From positions 1 to 64,000 of the forward strand of contig JACKDR010000011.1 of the NCBI GenBank assembly GCA_020633495.1: DNA of 64,000 bases. The letters run 5' to 3'. Below are positions 38,589 through 49,913 of the stretch, piece after piece. Source of the DNA: Kofleriaceae bacterium (GTDB lineage Bacteria; Myxococcota_A; Polyangia; Haliangiales; Haliangiaceae). The notes under the pieces are model-generated. The model worked only from the letters and a program-made list of their open reading frames with translations, did not search any database and was not told the origin of the DNA. Within the stretch, counting starts at the first letter, position 1. Every line of letters begins with the position of its first letter. The position numbers were made by a program, and so were the translations under genes.

Positions 38589-40772
38589 CTACTTCTTCAT
38601 CGGGTTGGTCGGGCGCGCGTTCTTGATCGCCTTCTTGCGGCGCGCCATGCACTCGGCCTCGGTCTCGTCGGGGTCCTTGGCGAAGATCAGCGGCGTCGCC
38701 AGCGCGTCCTGGTACTCGGTCTCGGTGAGCCGGCCGCGCTTGTACATCAGCCCGAGGATCCGCTCGATCTTGCCCTCGGTCCAGCCGTGCAGCGTGCCCT
38801 TGCAGTACTGGTCGTAGCGCTGCTTGGGCGACGGCAGGATCGACGAGAAGAACGCGGCCTCGACCGGGTTGAGATCGCGCGGGTGCTTGCCGAAGTAGTG
38901 CCACGCCGCCGGCCCGATGCCGTAGATGCCGGGCCCGTACTCGATGACGTTGACGTAGATCTCGAACAGCCGGTCCTTGTCGAACTTGGTCTCGACGAAC
39001 CAGGTCAGGAACAGCTCCTGGAACTTCCGCGCCAGGGTCTTCTCCCGGTACAGCAGGACGTTCTTGACCAGCTGCATCGTGATCGACGACGCGCCGTACT
39101 TGAAGTAGCCGGCCTCGAGGTTCTTGATCAGCGCGCTCTTGAACTCGCGCGTGATGAAGCCGTGGTGCTTGTAGAACGACGAGTCCTCGGTGGTCATCAG
39201 CGAGTTGAGCAGGTACGGCGACACCTCGGTGATCGGCACGAAGTCGGGGTTCTCGGGGCCGACCATGAACGACACCCACTGGTCCTGCTCGACCTCGACG
39301 TAGTGCTCGAACGGCTCGGCCAGGCGCATGACGTCGTCGGGCGCCTTCTTGGCCTTGCACTTCATGATGCCGACGCTGCCGTCGAGGACGGTCGCCTGCA
39401 GGTCGGCCCAGTCGATCGCGAGCCGCAGATCGGTCTTGAACGTGCCGGTGAGCTGGAAGCCCTCGAGGTAGGGCTTGAGCTCGGCGGGGATCGCGTCGAG
39501 GACCTCCTGGCACGGCTTCGGCGGGATGATCAGACGGCCGTCGAGGGCGCGGCGCTCGCGCCGGGTGCCGTCGGGGCGCAGCCCGCCGGGCAGCGCGACC
39601 CAGCCGGTGATCTGGAACGGCAGGCCGCGCGAGCTGAAGTCGCCGCGCGACAGGGTCAGCGTCCGCGCCGCGCGATCGTAGGAGCCGGTGACGTCGCCGT
39701 CGGCGTCGAGATCGTGGACCGGCTTCTCGGCCAAGAGCGGGTGGTTGATCGACAGGTCGTGGACGTGGAAGCCGCCGGCGAAGCTGATCGCCGCGGCGCC
39801 GACGTCGAGGTGGAGCCGGGCGTCGATCGCGGCGTCCTGGTAGTCGACCACCGCCGACCGCTCCAGCACCGGGCGCAGGCGGTCGAGCGTGAACCGCTCG
39901 GCGTCGAGGTCGAGCACGCCGGTCGAGGTCGCGGGATCGACCCAGCCGGCGAAGGTCCACAGCTTGCCCTCGACGCCGCCCCAGCCGCCGTCGAACGAGA
40001 TCGCGAGGCGGCCGGCCTCGGCGGGCTCGACCGTCCCGGTGATGCCGGTCAGCGACATGTTCTTCCACAGCTGCAGCTCGCCGCCCGACGCCTCGACGCG
40101 CCGGCCCGTCGTCGGGTCGTCGACCGCGACCAGCTCGGTGACGGAGGCCGCCGGCCCGAACGAGGTCGTGGCCCGGGCGTGGCGGGCCCGGACCACGGCG
40201 CGACCGCCGCGCTGCCAGACCGCGTCGAAGTCGGCGACCGTCGTGACCACGCCGGTGACGTCGTCGACGGCGCGCGCGGTGCCGTGGGTGAGATCGATGC
40301 GGGTCGGCTTGAGCCGGCCCATGCCGGCGTGACCGCCGCCACCGCCGTCGCTGGCGCCGCCCAGGCCGAGGCGATCGATCAGATCGCGGACGTTGTCGAC
40401 GCCGGCGGCGTCGCGGCGGACCTCGATCGTCACGCCGTCGATGGTCACCGCGCCGACCACCGGATCGGCGCGCAGCGACGACCAGAAGTCGAAGTCGACG
40501 TCGATGCGATCGACGTGGGCCAGCGGCGCGTCGCCGTCGGCCGGGCCGCGCACGGTGACGTCGCGCAGCACCGCGTGGCCGCGGCTGACGTCGATCGCGC
40601 CGGCGTGGATGCGCCGGCCCAGCTTGGCCTCGACCTTGGGGATGACCTTGTGCTCGATCATCCAGCGGCCGACCCGCGGATACGCGATGACGACGCCGAC
40701 CACCGCCAGCACGACGAACGTGACGACGGCAAGGCCGGCGATGATCAGCGCTCGCCGCGACGGAAGGCGCAT
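38589..40772 (-). CDS. AsmA-like / GT51 monofunctional peptidoglycan transglycosylase fusion
   Basis: 727 residues. Membrane helix (ALIIAGLAVVTFVVLAVVGVVIAY), then about 450 residues of AsmA/YhdP-like beta-rich repeats (HAVLRDVTVRGPAD, LDGRLIIPPKPC). The C-terminal 210 residues are a GT51 domain with catalytic Glu in TTEDSSFYKHHG (near 528), GASSITMQLVKN and VNVIEYGPGIYGIG. No transpeptidase domain follows. The ATG at 40772 (MRLPSRRAL) is preferred over a basic upstream extension. It is an unusual architecture for a glycan polymerase: the AsmA part probably spans or senses the envelope. Confidence 0.9.
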   Translation of the reverse strand: MRLPSRRALIIAGLAVVTFVVLAVVGVVIAYPRVGRWMIEHKVIPKVEAKLGRRIHAGAIDVSRGHAVLRDVTVRGPADGDAPLAHVDRIDVDFDFWSSLRADPVVGAVTIDGVTIEVRRDAAGVDNVRDLIDRLGLGGASDGGGGGHAGMGRLKPTRIDLTHGTARAVDDVTGVVTTVADFDAVWQRGGRAVVRARHARATTSFGPAASVTELVAVDDPTTGRRVEASGGELQLWKNMSLTGITGTVEPAEAGRLAISFDGGWGGVEGKLWTFAGWVDPATSTGVLDLDAERFTLDRLRPVLERSAVVDYQDAAIDARLHLDVGAAAISFAGGFHVHDLSINHPLLAEKPVHDLDADGDVTGSYDRAARTLTLSRGDFSSRGLPFQITGWVALPGGLRPDGTRRERRALDGRLIIPPKPCQEVLDAIPAELKPYLEGFQLTGTFKTDLRLAIDWADLQATVLDGSVGIMKCKAKKAPDDVMRLAEPFEHYVEVEQDQWVSFMVGPENPDFVPITEVSPYLLNSLMTTEDSSFYKHHGFITREFKSALIKNLEAGYFKYGASSITMQLVKNVLLYREKTLARKFQELFLTWFVETKFDKDRLFEIYVNVIEYGPGIYGIGPAAWHYFGKHPRDLNPVEAAFFSSILPSPKQRYDQYCKGTLHGWTEGKIERILGLMYKRGRLTETEYQDALATPLIFAKDPDETEAECMARRKKAIKNARPTNPMKK

Positions 40773-40829
40773 CCCAGGGTTGCTAACGCACCGGCGGCGC
40801 CCCTGCAAGTCACAGGGGGCCGCGGACCA

Positions 40830-41363
40830 CTACTGGCAGCCTACCGCCGTGATGATGCCGTCGTCGCCGCCGCGCGCGAACAGCAGGAAGTCGCCCGCGT
40901 CCACGCTCGACTTGGTGTCGGCGTAGTGCTTGCCGCTCTTCTTGGCCAGGCCGATGTCGAGGGTGACCCGGGCCCGCTTCTTGGCCGGGTGATCGACCTC
41001 GCGGATCATGACGGTCGCCTTGCCGTTGGGCAGATCGAAGGTCTCGGGGACCATCCGCGACAGGGTCTTGGACGACCGCCCCGACTGCGTGAACGTGTTC
41101 CACGCCGAGAACGCCTTGGTCTTGAGCTTCTTGGCGACGTCCTTCAGCTCGGGTGCCACGGACGGGTGGTCGGTCTTGGTGGCCAGGATCTCGATGACCT
41201 GACACTGCATCGTGACGTCGGGCGGCTCCGCGCCGTCGTCGTCACCCTTCTTGCCGTCGGCGCGCGCCGACGTCGGGGCGAACGCCACCACGACCACCGC
41301 CACCAGGGCGGCGATCCAGCTGGCGAGCCGGAACGCGGAGCGGCCGGTACGGGCCTCGGTCAT
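40830..41363 (-). CDS. Exported protein of the sigma/anti-sigma operon
   Basis: 177 residues. A signal (LASWIAALVAVVVVAFAPTSARAD). The mature part has MQCQVIEILATKTDHPSVAP, LSRMVPETFDLPNGKATVMI and ARVTLDIGLAKKSGKH, and ends GIITAVGCQ, which could pair its two Cys. It is a small periplasmic beta protein, family unknown. The ATG overlaps the stop of the anti-sigma gene (ATGA). It may be the ligand, substrate or output of the sigma-factor circuit. Confidence 0.78.
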   Translation of the reverse strand: MTEARTGRSAFRLASWIAALVAVVVVAFAPTSARADGKKGDDDGAEPPDVTMQCQVIEILATKTDHPSVAPELKDVAKKLKTKAFSAWNTFTQSGRSSKTLSRMVPETFDLPNGKATVMIREVDHPAKKRARVTLDIGLAKKSGKHYADTKSSVDAGDFLLFARGGDDGIITAVGCQ

Positions 41364-42025
41364 ATACCCTCCAGGGTGTCGTCAGGGGTCACCCAGATCA
41401 CGGTGGTCTCTTCGCCGTCCTCGTCCTTGACGGTGAAGACGGTCCCGGTGCCGCCGTCGACGTCGAGCGACTCGACCTCGGCCGGCGTGTGCACGACCGG
41501 CACGACGCGCGGATCGCCAGCGCCATCGGGGACCGGCACGGCCGGGCCGTGGCTGCCATCGTCGACGGCGCTCGCGCTGCCGGCGCGTGCCACCGGCGGG
41601 GTCACCGGCGCCGCGTGGTCACCGGCGGGGCGGAGCACCAGGACGATCGCGGCCACCGCGCCGGCGCTGAGCGTGCCGGTCAGGATGTGGCCGCGGTACG
41701 CGTCGAGCCAGCGGGTGAAGCGGCTCCACACGCCGCGCGGCGCGTCGGCAGGATCGGCGGCGCGCGGCGCGGGCTCGCGATCGAGCGCGGCGTGCTTGTC
41801 GATCTCGCGATCGATCGCGGACCACAGCGCGGCGAGCCGGGGCTCGGCGTCGTCGGCGGCGCGCTCGAGGTGCGTGCGCACCACCTCGCCGATCTCGACG
41901 ACGCCGTCGAGCCGGGCCCGGGCGCCGGCGTCGGCGGCGACCGCCGCCTCGACGCCCTCGCGCTCGGCGGACGTCAGCTCGTCATCGGCGAGCTGCATCA
42001 GGTCTATGTCGCGGATCTTGTTCAC
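41360..42025 (-). CDS. Anti-sigma factor, single-pass membrane protein
   Basis: 221 residues. A short N-terminal anti-sigma-like domain (DIDLMQLADDELTSAEREG) without an obvious Cys/His zinc ligand set, an intervening acidic helix, then a membrane helix (GTLSAGAVAAIVLVLRPAG, about 115-135) and an extracytoplasmic tail of about 85 residues. The start is GTG, 26 bases after the sigma gene. Its position and topology fit an ECF anti-sigma factor, although the sequence match is weak. Confidence 0.75.
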   Translation of the reverse strand: MNKIRDIDLMQLADDELTSAEREGVEAAVAADAGARARLDGVVEIGEVVRTHLERAADDAEPRLAALWSAIDREIDKHAALDREPAPRAADPADAPRGVWSRFTRWLDAYRGHILTGTLSAGAVAAIVLVLRPAGDHAAPVTPPVARAGSASAVDDGSHGPAVPVPDGAGDPRVVPVVHTPAEVESLDVDGGTGTVFTVKDEDGEETTVIWVTPDDTLEGI

Positions 42026-42051
42026 GGCGAGTTCACGGGTGCGCGCGGTGT

Positions 42052-42870
42052 TTAACCTTTGACGTGGGAGGCCCCGGAGGGTTCAACCGAATCTTCGGCC
42101 GGGTGATCCGGGTCGGGATCGCTGGCGTTGCCACGCCGCCGGGTTGCGCTGTCGGATCGATCATCGGCTCCACTGTCCCCGTTCCGACCGACCTCGGCGA
42201 CCAGATCTTCAGGCGGATGTTCGACCAGGTCGAGCAACCGCTTCTGCATGTTGCGGCGGGCGTGGAACAGCCGCGACATGATCGTGCCCTTGGCGCAGCC
42301 CATGACCTGGGCCATCTCCTCATAGGAGAGGCCCTCGATCTCGCGCATGACCAGGACGGCGCGGTGGTTCTCCGAGAGCTCGGCGAGGGCCTCCTCGACG
42401 CGGTCGCGGATCTCCTTGTCCATCAGCGCTCGTCCGGGATTTCCTCTGAGGATCCGAGGGATTAGGTCTTCATCCCCGACCCGGGTGTCGTCCTCCTTCA
42501 CGTTCTGATCGGTGAAGTCGACCGCGCGGGTCCGGCGGTGCTTGCGGATGTGATCGATCGCCAGGTTCATGACGATCCGGTACAGCCACGTGTAAAAGCT
42601 CGAAGTTCCTTCGAATTTGTCGAGGTAGCGGTGGGCCTTGATGAACGCGTCCTGGACCACGTCGAGGGCGTCGTCGGGGTTGCGGACCACGCCGTAGGCC
42701 AGCGAGTAGGCGCGGCGCTGGTAGCGCTCGAACAGGACGCGGAACGCGGCGCGGTCGCCGGCGCGCGCCTTGTCGACGAGCTCGCGATCGTCGACGTTGT
42801 CGCGAGGGCTCGGCGCCGCGGCTCGGGCGGAGGAGGGCTGAGTCGCGGCCTGCTGGGCCCGCTTCGACAC
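42052..42870 (-). CDS. ECF RNA polymerase sigma factor (RpoE-like)
   Basis: 272 residues. Region 2 (ELVDKARAGDRAAFRVLFER, DDALDVVQDAFIKAH) and region 4 (LVMREIEGLSYEEMAQVMG, CAKGTIMSRLFHARRN) are both intact. The N-terminal 28 residues are Ala/Ser/Gln-rich and the last 45 are acidic; both are extensions beyond the core. The start is GTG. It is followed by anti-sigma and exported-protein genes, so the operon is probably autoregulated; the divergent DUF4175 gene shares the upstream gap. It resembles RpoE1-type factors of Myxococcus. Confidence 0.93.
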   Translation of the reverse strand: MSKRAQQAATQPSSARAAAPSPRDNVDDRELVDKARAGDRAAFRVLFERYQRRAYSLAYGVVRNPDDALDVVQDAFIKAHRYLDKFEGTSSFYTWLYRIVMNLAIDHIRKHRRTRAVDFTDQNVKEDDTRVGDEDLIPRILRGNPGRALMDKEIRDRVEEALAELSENHRAVLVMREIEGLSYEEMAQVMGCAKGTIMSRLFHARRNMQKRLLDLVEHPPEDLVAEVGRNGDSGADDRSDSATRRRGNASDPDPDHPAEDSVEPSGASHVKG

Positions 42871-42937
42871 GGTCCCGACTGTATCTCATCTGGCCAGGCG
42901 CCGCCGGGCGCGCCGCCGGGATCGCGTGTGGTTGCGA

Positions 42938-42953
42938 TGGGTCGCTCGACCCA
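42938..42953. promoter_or_regulatory. 16-bp palindrome in the rpoE-like / DUF4175 divergent gap
   Basis: TGGGTCGCTCGACCCA is a perfect 7-bp-arm palindrome around CT. It lies 68 bases upstream of the sigma gene start and 46 bases upstream of the DUF4175 GTG. A TATGCT hexamer lies at 42961. It may be an operator; a chance palindrome in GC-rich DNA cannot be excluded. Confidence 0.3.
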
Positions 42954-42998
42954 CCCGCGCTATGCTCCGGGCGCGCCTCCCAGGGATACGCGTCTGCC

Positions 42999-45900
42999 GT
43001 GGACTCGCCTACGCCCGCCACCTCGCCCTCGCCCGCGTCGTCGTCGTCGTCGACCGACATCCGCGCGTTCCTGCGCCGGGTCCGGTCGCGGCTGCGCCGG
43101 CACGACGGCCTGCGAGTCCTGTACTGGATGCTGGCGGCGCTGCTCGGCCTGGGCATCGCGGTCCCGCTGATCGCGCAGCTGGTGGTGGGCACCCGCCAGG
43201 GCGCGTTCGCGCTGCTCGCCGGCGCCGGGCTGATCGCGAGCCTGGTCGCGATCGCCGCGCTCGTGCTCGGTGCGATCGTCCCGGCGCGGCGGTGGCGCAG
43301 CGACGCCGCGGTCGCCCGCCACGTCGGCCGCCGCGCCCCGCCGGTGGCGTCGGACCTGCTGTCGGCGGTCGAGCTCGACGGCGCCGCCGGCGATCGCCCG
43401 GGCGCGCCGTCGCCGGCGCTGGTCGCGGCCCTGGTCGACGCCACCGCCCGGCGCGTCACCGCGCTCGAGCCGCGGGCGCTGGTGCCGGCGCGCCCGGTCC
43501 ACCACGCCGCGCTGGTGTGCCTCGGCGCGCTCGCGATCCACGCCGGCATCGTCGTGGTCGCGCCGCGGGTCGTCGCCAACGGCTGGCGCACCCTGCTCGA
43601 TCGTCCCGCCGCGCCGTTCGGCGGCGCCGCGCTGACCCCGACCCCGCTGGTCGGCGACCTGACCCTCACGCTCGAGGCGCCGGCGTACGCGCACCGGCCG
43701 GCGGCGGTGCTGCCGTCGTCGGCGGGCGAGTTCCGCGCCATGCCCGGCACGCGGGTCACGCTCGAGACCCGCGCCCTGGTCCCGGCGGCGTCGGCGTGGC
43801 TGCTGATCGAGCGCGGCGAGCCCGGCGCCACGCCCGAGGAGGTGCCGCTGGCGATCGACGGCGACACCCTGCGCGGCACGTTCGTGGTCGACGGCCCGGC
43901 CCGCTACCGCTTCGGCGTCCAGCGCCGCGACCACCACCGCCTGGTCGAGGCGACGCCGCGGCAGATCGAGATCGAGCCCGACCTGGTGCCGACCGTCGAG
44001 CTGCTGGCGCCCGCCGACGAGCTCGACGTCACCAGCATGAAGCGGGTCGAGCTGGCGGTCACCGCCGCCGACGATCACGGCCTGCGCAAGATCGAGCTGG
44101 TCTGGGTCACCGCCGGCCAGACGACCCGCAAGCTGCTGCCGCTGATCCCGCCCGACGCCGGCGACCTCGGCCACGTCCAGGCCAAGGTGGTCTGGGATCT
44201 CGCCGAGGTCGCGCTGACCCCGGGCGCGGTCGTCGACTACCACGTCGAGGTCACCGACAACGACGACGTCAAGGGCCCCAACGTCGGCAGCTCCAAGGTC
44301 TTCCACCTGCGGGTGTTCAGCCCGCGCGAGCGCCACGAGCAGAACCTGGCCCGCCAGCAGGACGTCGCCGCGAAGATGCTCAAGGTCCTGGCGGCGCGGC
44401 TGCCGCTCGATCCCGACCAGCCGCCGGTGCGCGACGAGCTCAACCGGGCCACCGCCGAGCTGGTCGTCGAGCTCGGCACGCTGGTCGCCGCCTACGACAA
44501 GGATCCGCAGGCCGACAAGCGCATGCGCGCCGACCTCGACGGCATGCGCGGCCGCCTCGACAAGCTGGCCGGCGCCGAGCGCAAGCTGCTCGACAAGCTG
44601 CCGCGCCGCGACGACCCCGCCCACCCGCTCAAGGGCCTGGGCCCGCGCTTCGCGGGCGTCGACAAGCCGCTGATCGCCGAGCTCGAGGACGACGTCGTCG
44701 CGCTCGCCGACTGGCTCGATCGCGAGCGCCTCGAGAGCCTGCTCGACGTCGCCGACGAGGTCGAGGCCCACCGCAAGCGCCTCGACGAGCTGATGGAGCA
44801 GTACGCCAAGACCGGCGACCCGCGGCTGGTCGACGAGATCAAGCGCGAGCTCAAGGCGCTCGAGCAGCGGCTGGCCGAGCTGGGCAAGAAGCGCGCGGGC
44901 ATGACCGCCGACGTCCTCGATCAGTTCGTCAACCCCGACGCGATGCAGGACAAGCGCGCCGGCGGCTGCATCGCCGAGGTCAAGGCGCTGTTCGACGCCG
45001 GCAAGGTCGCCGAGGCCCAGGCCAAGCTCGCGACCTGCTCGAAGGATCTCGACGCCGCGGCCCGGGCCATGGAGCAGGCCCTCGACCAGCTGCGCGGCGA
45101 CCGGTTCGCGCCCGAGCAGCAGAAGCTCGACGAGCTGATGGACGAGCTCGCCGATCTGACCCAGGAGCAGAAGGACATCGCCGCCGAGGCCGACCGCATC
45201 TTCGAGCGCTACGCCGAGGAGGCCGACAAGCTGATGGAGGACCTCGCCAAGGAGGCCCAGAAGAAGCTGGGCGCCACCCTCGACAAGCTGCGCGATCGCA
45301 TCCACGCCATCCCCGAGGCCGGGGTCACGCCGTTCGCCCAGGAGGAGCTCGACATCGTCGAGCGCCGCCTCGACGACCTCGAGCACATGCTCGCCGACGG
45401 CGATCTCGCCGAGGCGCTGGGCATGGCGCGCCAGGCCAAGCAGAGCCTCGACACCGTGTCGGCCGAGCTCGAGGCCGCGATCGAGGACGATCCCAGGTCG
45501 CCGTGGGCCAAGGACACCGCCGACGCCCTCGAGGCGGTCGAGCGCGCCCACGGCCCCGCCGACAAGCTGATCGAGCAGCTCGAGGAGCTGGCGCCGTCGC
45601 CGGCCAAGATCATGAGCGGCGACGACCGCCGCGCGCTCGAGCGGCTGCGCCGCCGCCAGGCCATGAACCACGAGCGCGGCAAGCGCCTGGTCGACAAGGC
45701 GACCTCGGCGGCGCCCGACCTGCCCGGCACCGCCGGCCCCGAGATCGCCGAGCGGGTCGGCGAGGCCGGCCGCCGCATGGGCGAGGCCGAGGGCCGGATG
45801 AAGGCCAAGGATCCGTCGGGCGCGCGCGACGACGCCCGCGCCGCCGCCGACGCGCTCGAGCAGGCCCAGCAGAAGGCGCGCGCCGCGGCCCGCCAGCAGC

Positions 45901-46066
45901 TGTCCGACGGCGGCGCCGGCCTCGACAGCGAGCCGATCCGCATCCCCGGCGCCGACGAGTACAAGGCGCCCGAGCGGTTCCGCGAGGACATCCTCGAGGC
46001 CATGAAGAAGAAGGCGCCCGAGGGCTACGACCAGCTGGTCCAGCGCTACTACGAGGAGCTGATCCG

Positions 46067-46070
<4 letters not shown>
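42999..46070 (+). CDS. DUF4175-family membrane protein with long coiled-coil
   Basis: 1023 residues. Two membrane helices at the N-terminus (VLYWMLAALLGLGIAVPLIA, ALLAGAGLIASLVAIAALVL) and a third near residue 170 (ALVCLGALAIHAGIVVV), a beta domain (ARYRFGVQRRDHHRLVEA), then about 600 residues of heptad-rich Asp/Lys/Glu/Leu text (LDDLEHMLADGDLAEAL) forming coiled coils. This is the DUF4175 pattern, usual near MoxR/DUF58 genes. The start is GTG. The stop overlaps the next ATG by 4 bases. Confidence 0.85.
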
Positions 46071-47665
<1,595 letters not shown>

Positions 47666-47677
47666 GCGTGCGGCCGC

Positions 47678-48904
<1,227 letters not shown>

Positions 48905-48917
48905 CGAGCGCGCCGCC

Positions 48918-49913
48918 GTGCCCACGCTCGACCCGGTCGCCCTCGCCCGCCTCGGCGCGCTGCCGATCCGCGCCCGGGTGATCGTCGAGGGCGCGCTGTC
49001 GGGCCTGCACCGGGCCCGGCTGCACGGCTCGTCGGTCGAGTTCGCCGAGCACAAGGAGTACTCGCCCGGCGACGAGATCCGGCACATCGACTGGAAGGCC
49101 TACGCCAAGCTCGACCGCTACTACGTCAAGCAGTACGAGCAGGAGTCGCAGCTCACGACCTACCTGGTGCTCGACGCCTCGGGCTCGATGGAGTTCGCCG
49201 GCGGCGGCCTGCGCAAGCTCGAGTACGCCGGCACGCTCTTGGCCGCGCTCGCGTACCTGGTGATCCAGCAGCAGGACAAGGTCGGGCTGCGGGTCTTCGG
49301 CGATCGTGCGGTCGACGTCCTGGTGCCGCCGCGCGGCAAGACCTCACACCTGCACGACGTCCTCGCCGTCATCGATCAGGTCATGGCCGGCGGCGGCCGC
49401 GGCGACGAGCCGCCGGCGGTCGCGCTCGAGCGGATCGCCGAGCTGGCGCGGCGCCGGCGCGCGCTGATCGTCCTGGCCTCGGACCTGTTCGATCCCGACG
49501 ACCAGGTGCTGGGCGCGCTGCGCCGGCTGCGCGCCCAGAAGCACGACGTCGTGGTCCTGCACACGCTCGATCCGCACGAGCGCACGCTGCCCTACGAGGG
49601 CCTGACCCTGTTCGAGGCGCTCGAGAGCGACCACCGCATGCTGGCCAACCCGGCCGCGATCCGCCGCGAGTACCTCGACAAGATGGAGGCGTTCCTGGCC
49701 CGGTGCGCGACCGCGTGCGCCGACGGCGGCGTCGACTACCACCTGCTGTCGACCGACCGACCGTTCGAGGCCGCGCTGCTCGACGTCCTGACCGCGCGCG
49801 CCCGCCAGCGCGCCCCCGGCGGCGGCGACGGCGGCCGCGCCGCGCCGGTCGATCACGCGACCGACGCCGCGGCGGCGCCGGCCGGCGCGCCGGGGCGGAG
49901 CCGCGGCCGGTGA
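48918..49913 (+). CDS. DUF58 domain protein (VWA-type partner of MoxR)
   Basis: 331 residues. The DUF58 signature is YSPGDEIRHIDWKAYAK, followed by a VWA-like core with LDASGSMEF as the MIDAS strand and ALIVLASDLFDPDD. There is no membrane helix. It acts with the adjacent MoxR ATPase. The start is GTG. The Gly/Ala-rich tail is disordered, and its stop overlaps the GTG of the BatA-like gene by 4 bases. Confidence 0.95.
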   Translation: MPTLDPVALARLGALPIRARVIVEGALSGLHRARLHGSSVEFAEHKEYSPGDEIRHIDWKAYAKLDRYYVKQYEQESQLTTYLVLDASGSMEFAGGGLRKLEYAGTLLAALAYLVIQQQDKVGLRVFGDRAVDVLVPPRGKTSHLHDVLAVIDQVMAGGGRGDEPPAVALERIAELARRRRALIVLASDLFDPDDQVLGALRRLRAQKHDVVVLHTLDPHERTLPYEGLTLFEALESDHRMLANPAAIRREYLDKMEAFLARCATACADGGVDYHLLSTDRPFEAALLDVLTARARQRAPGGGDGGRAAPVDHATDAAAAPAGAPGRSRGR

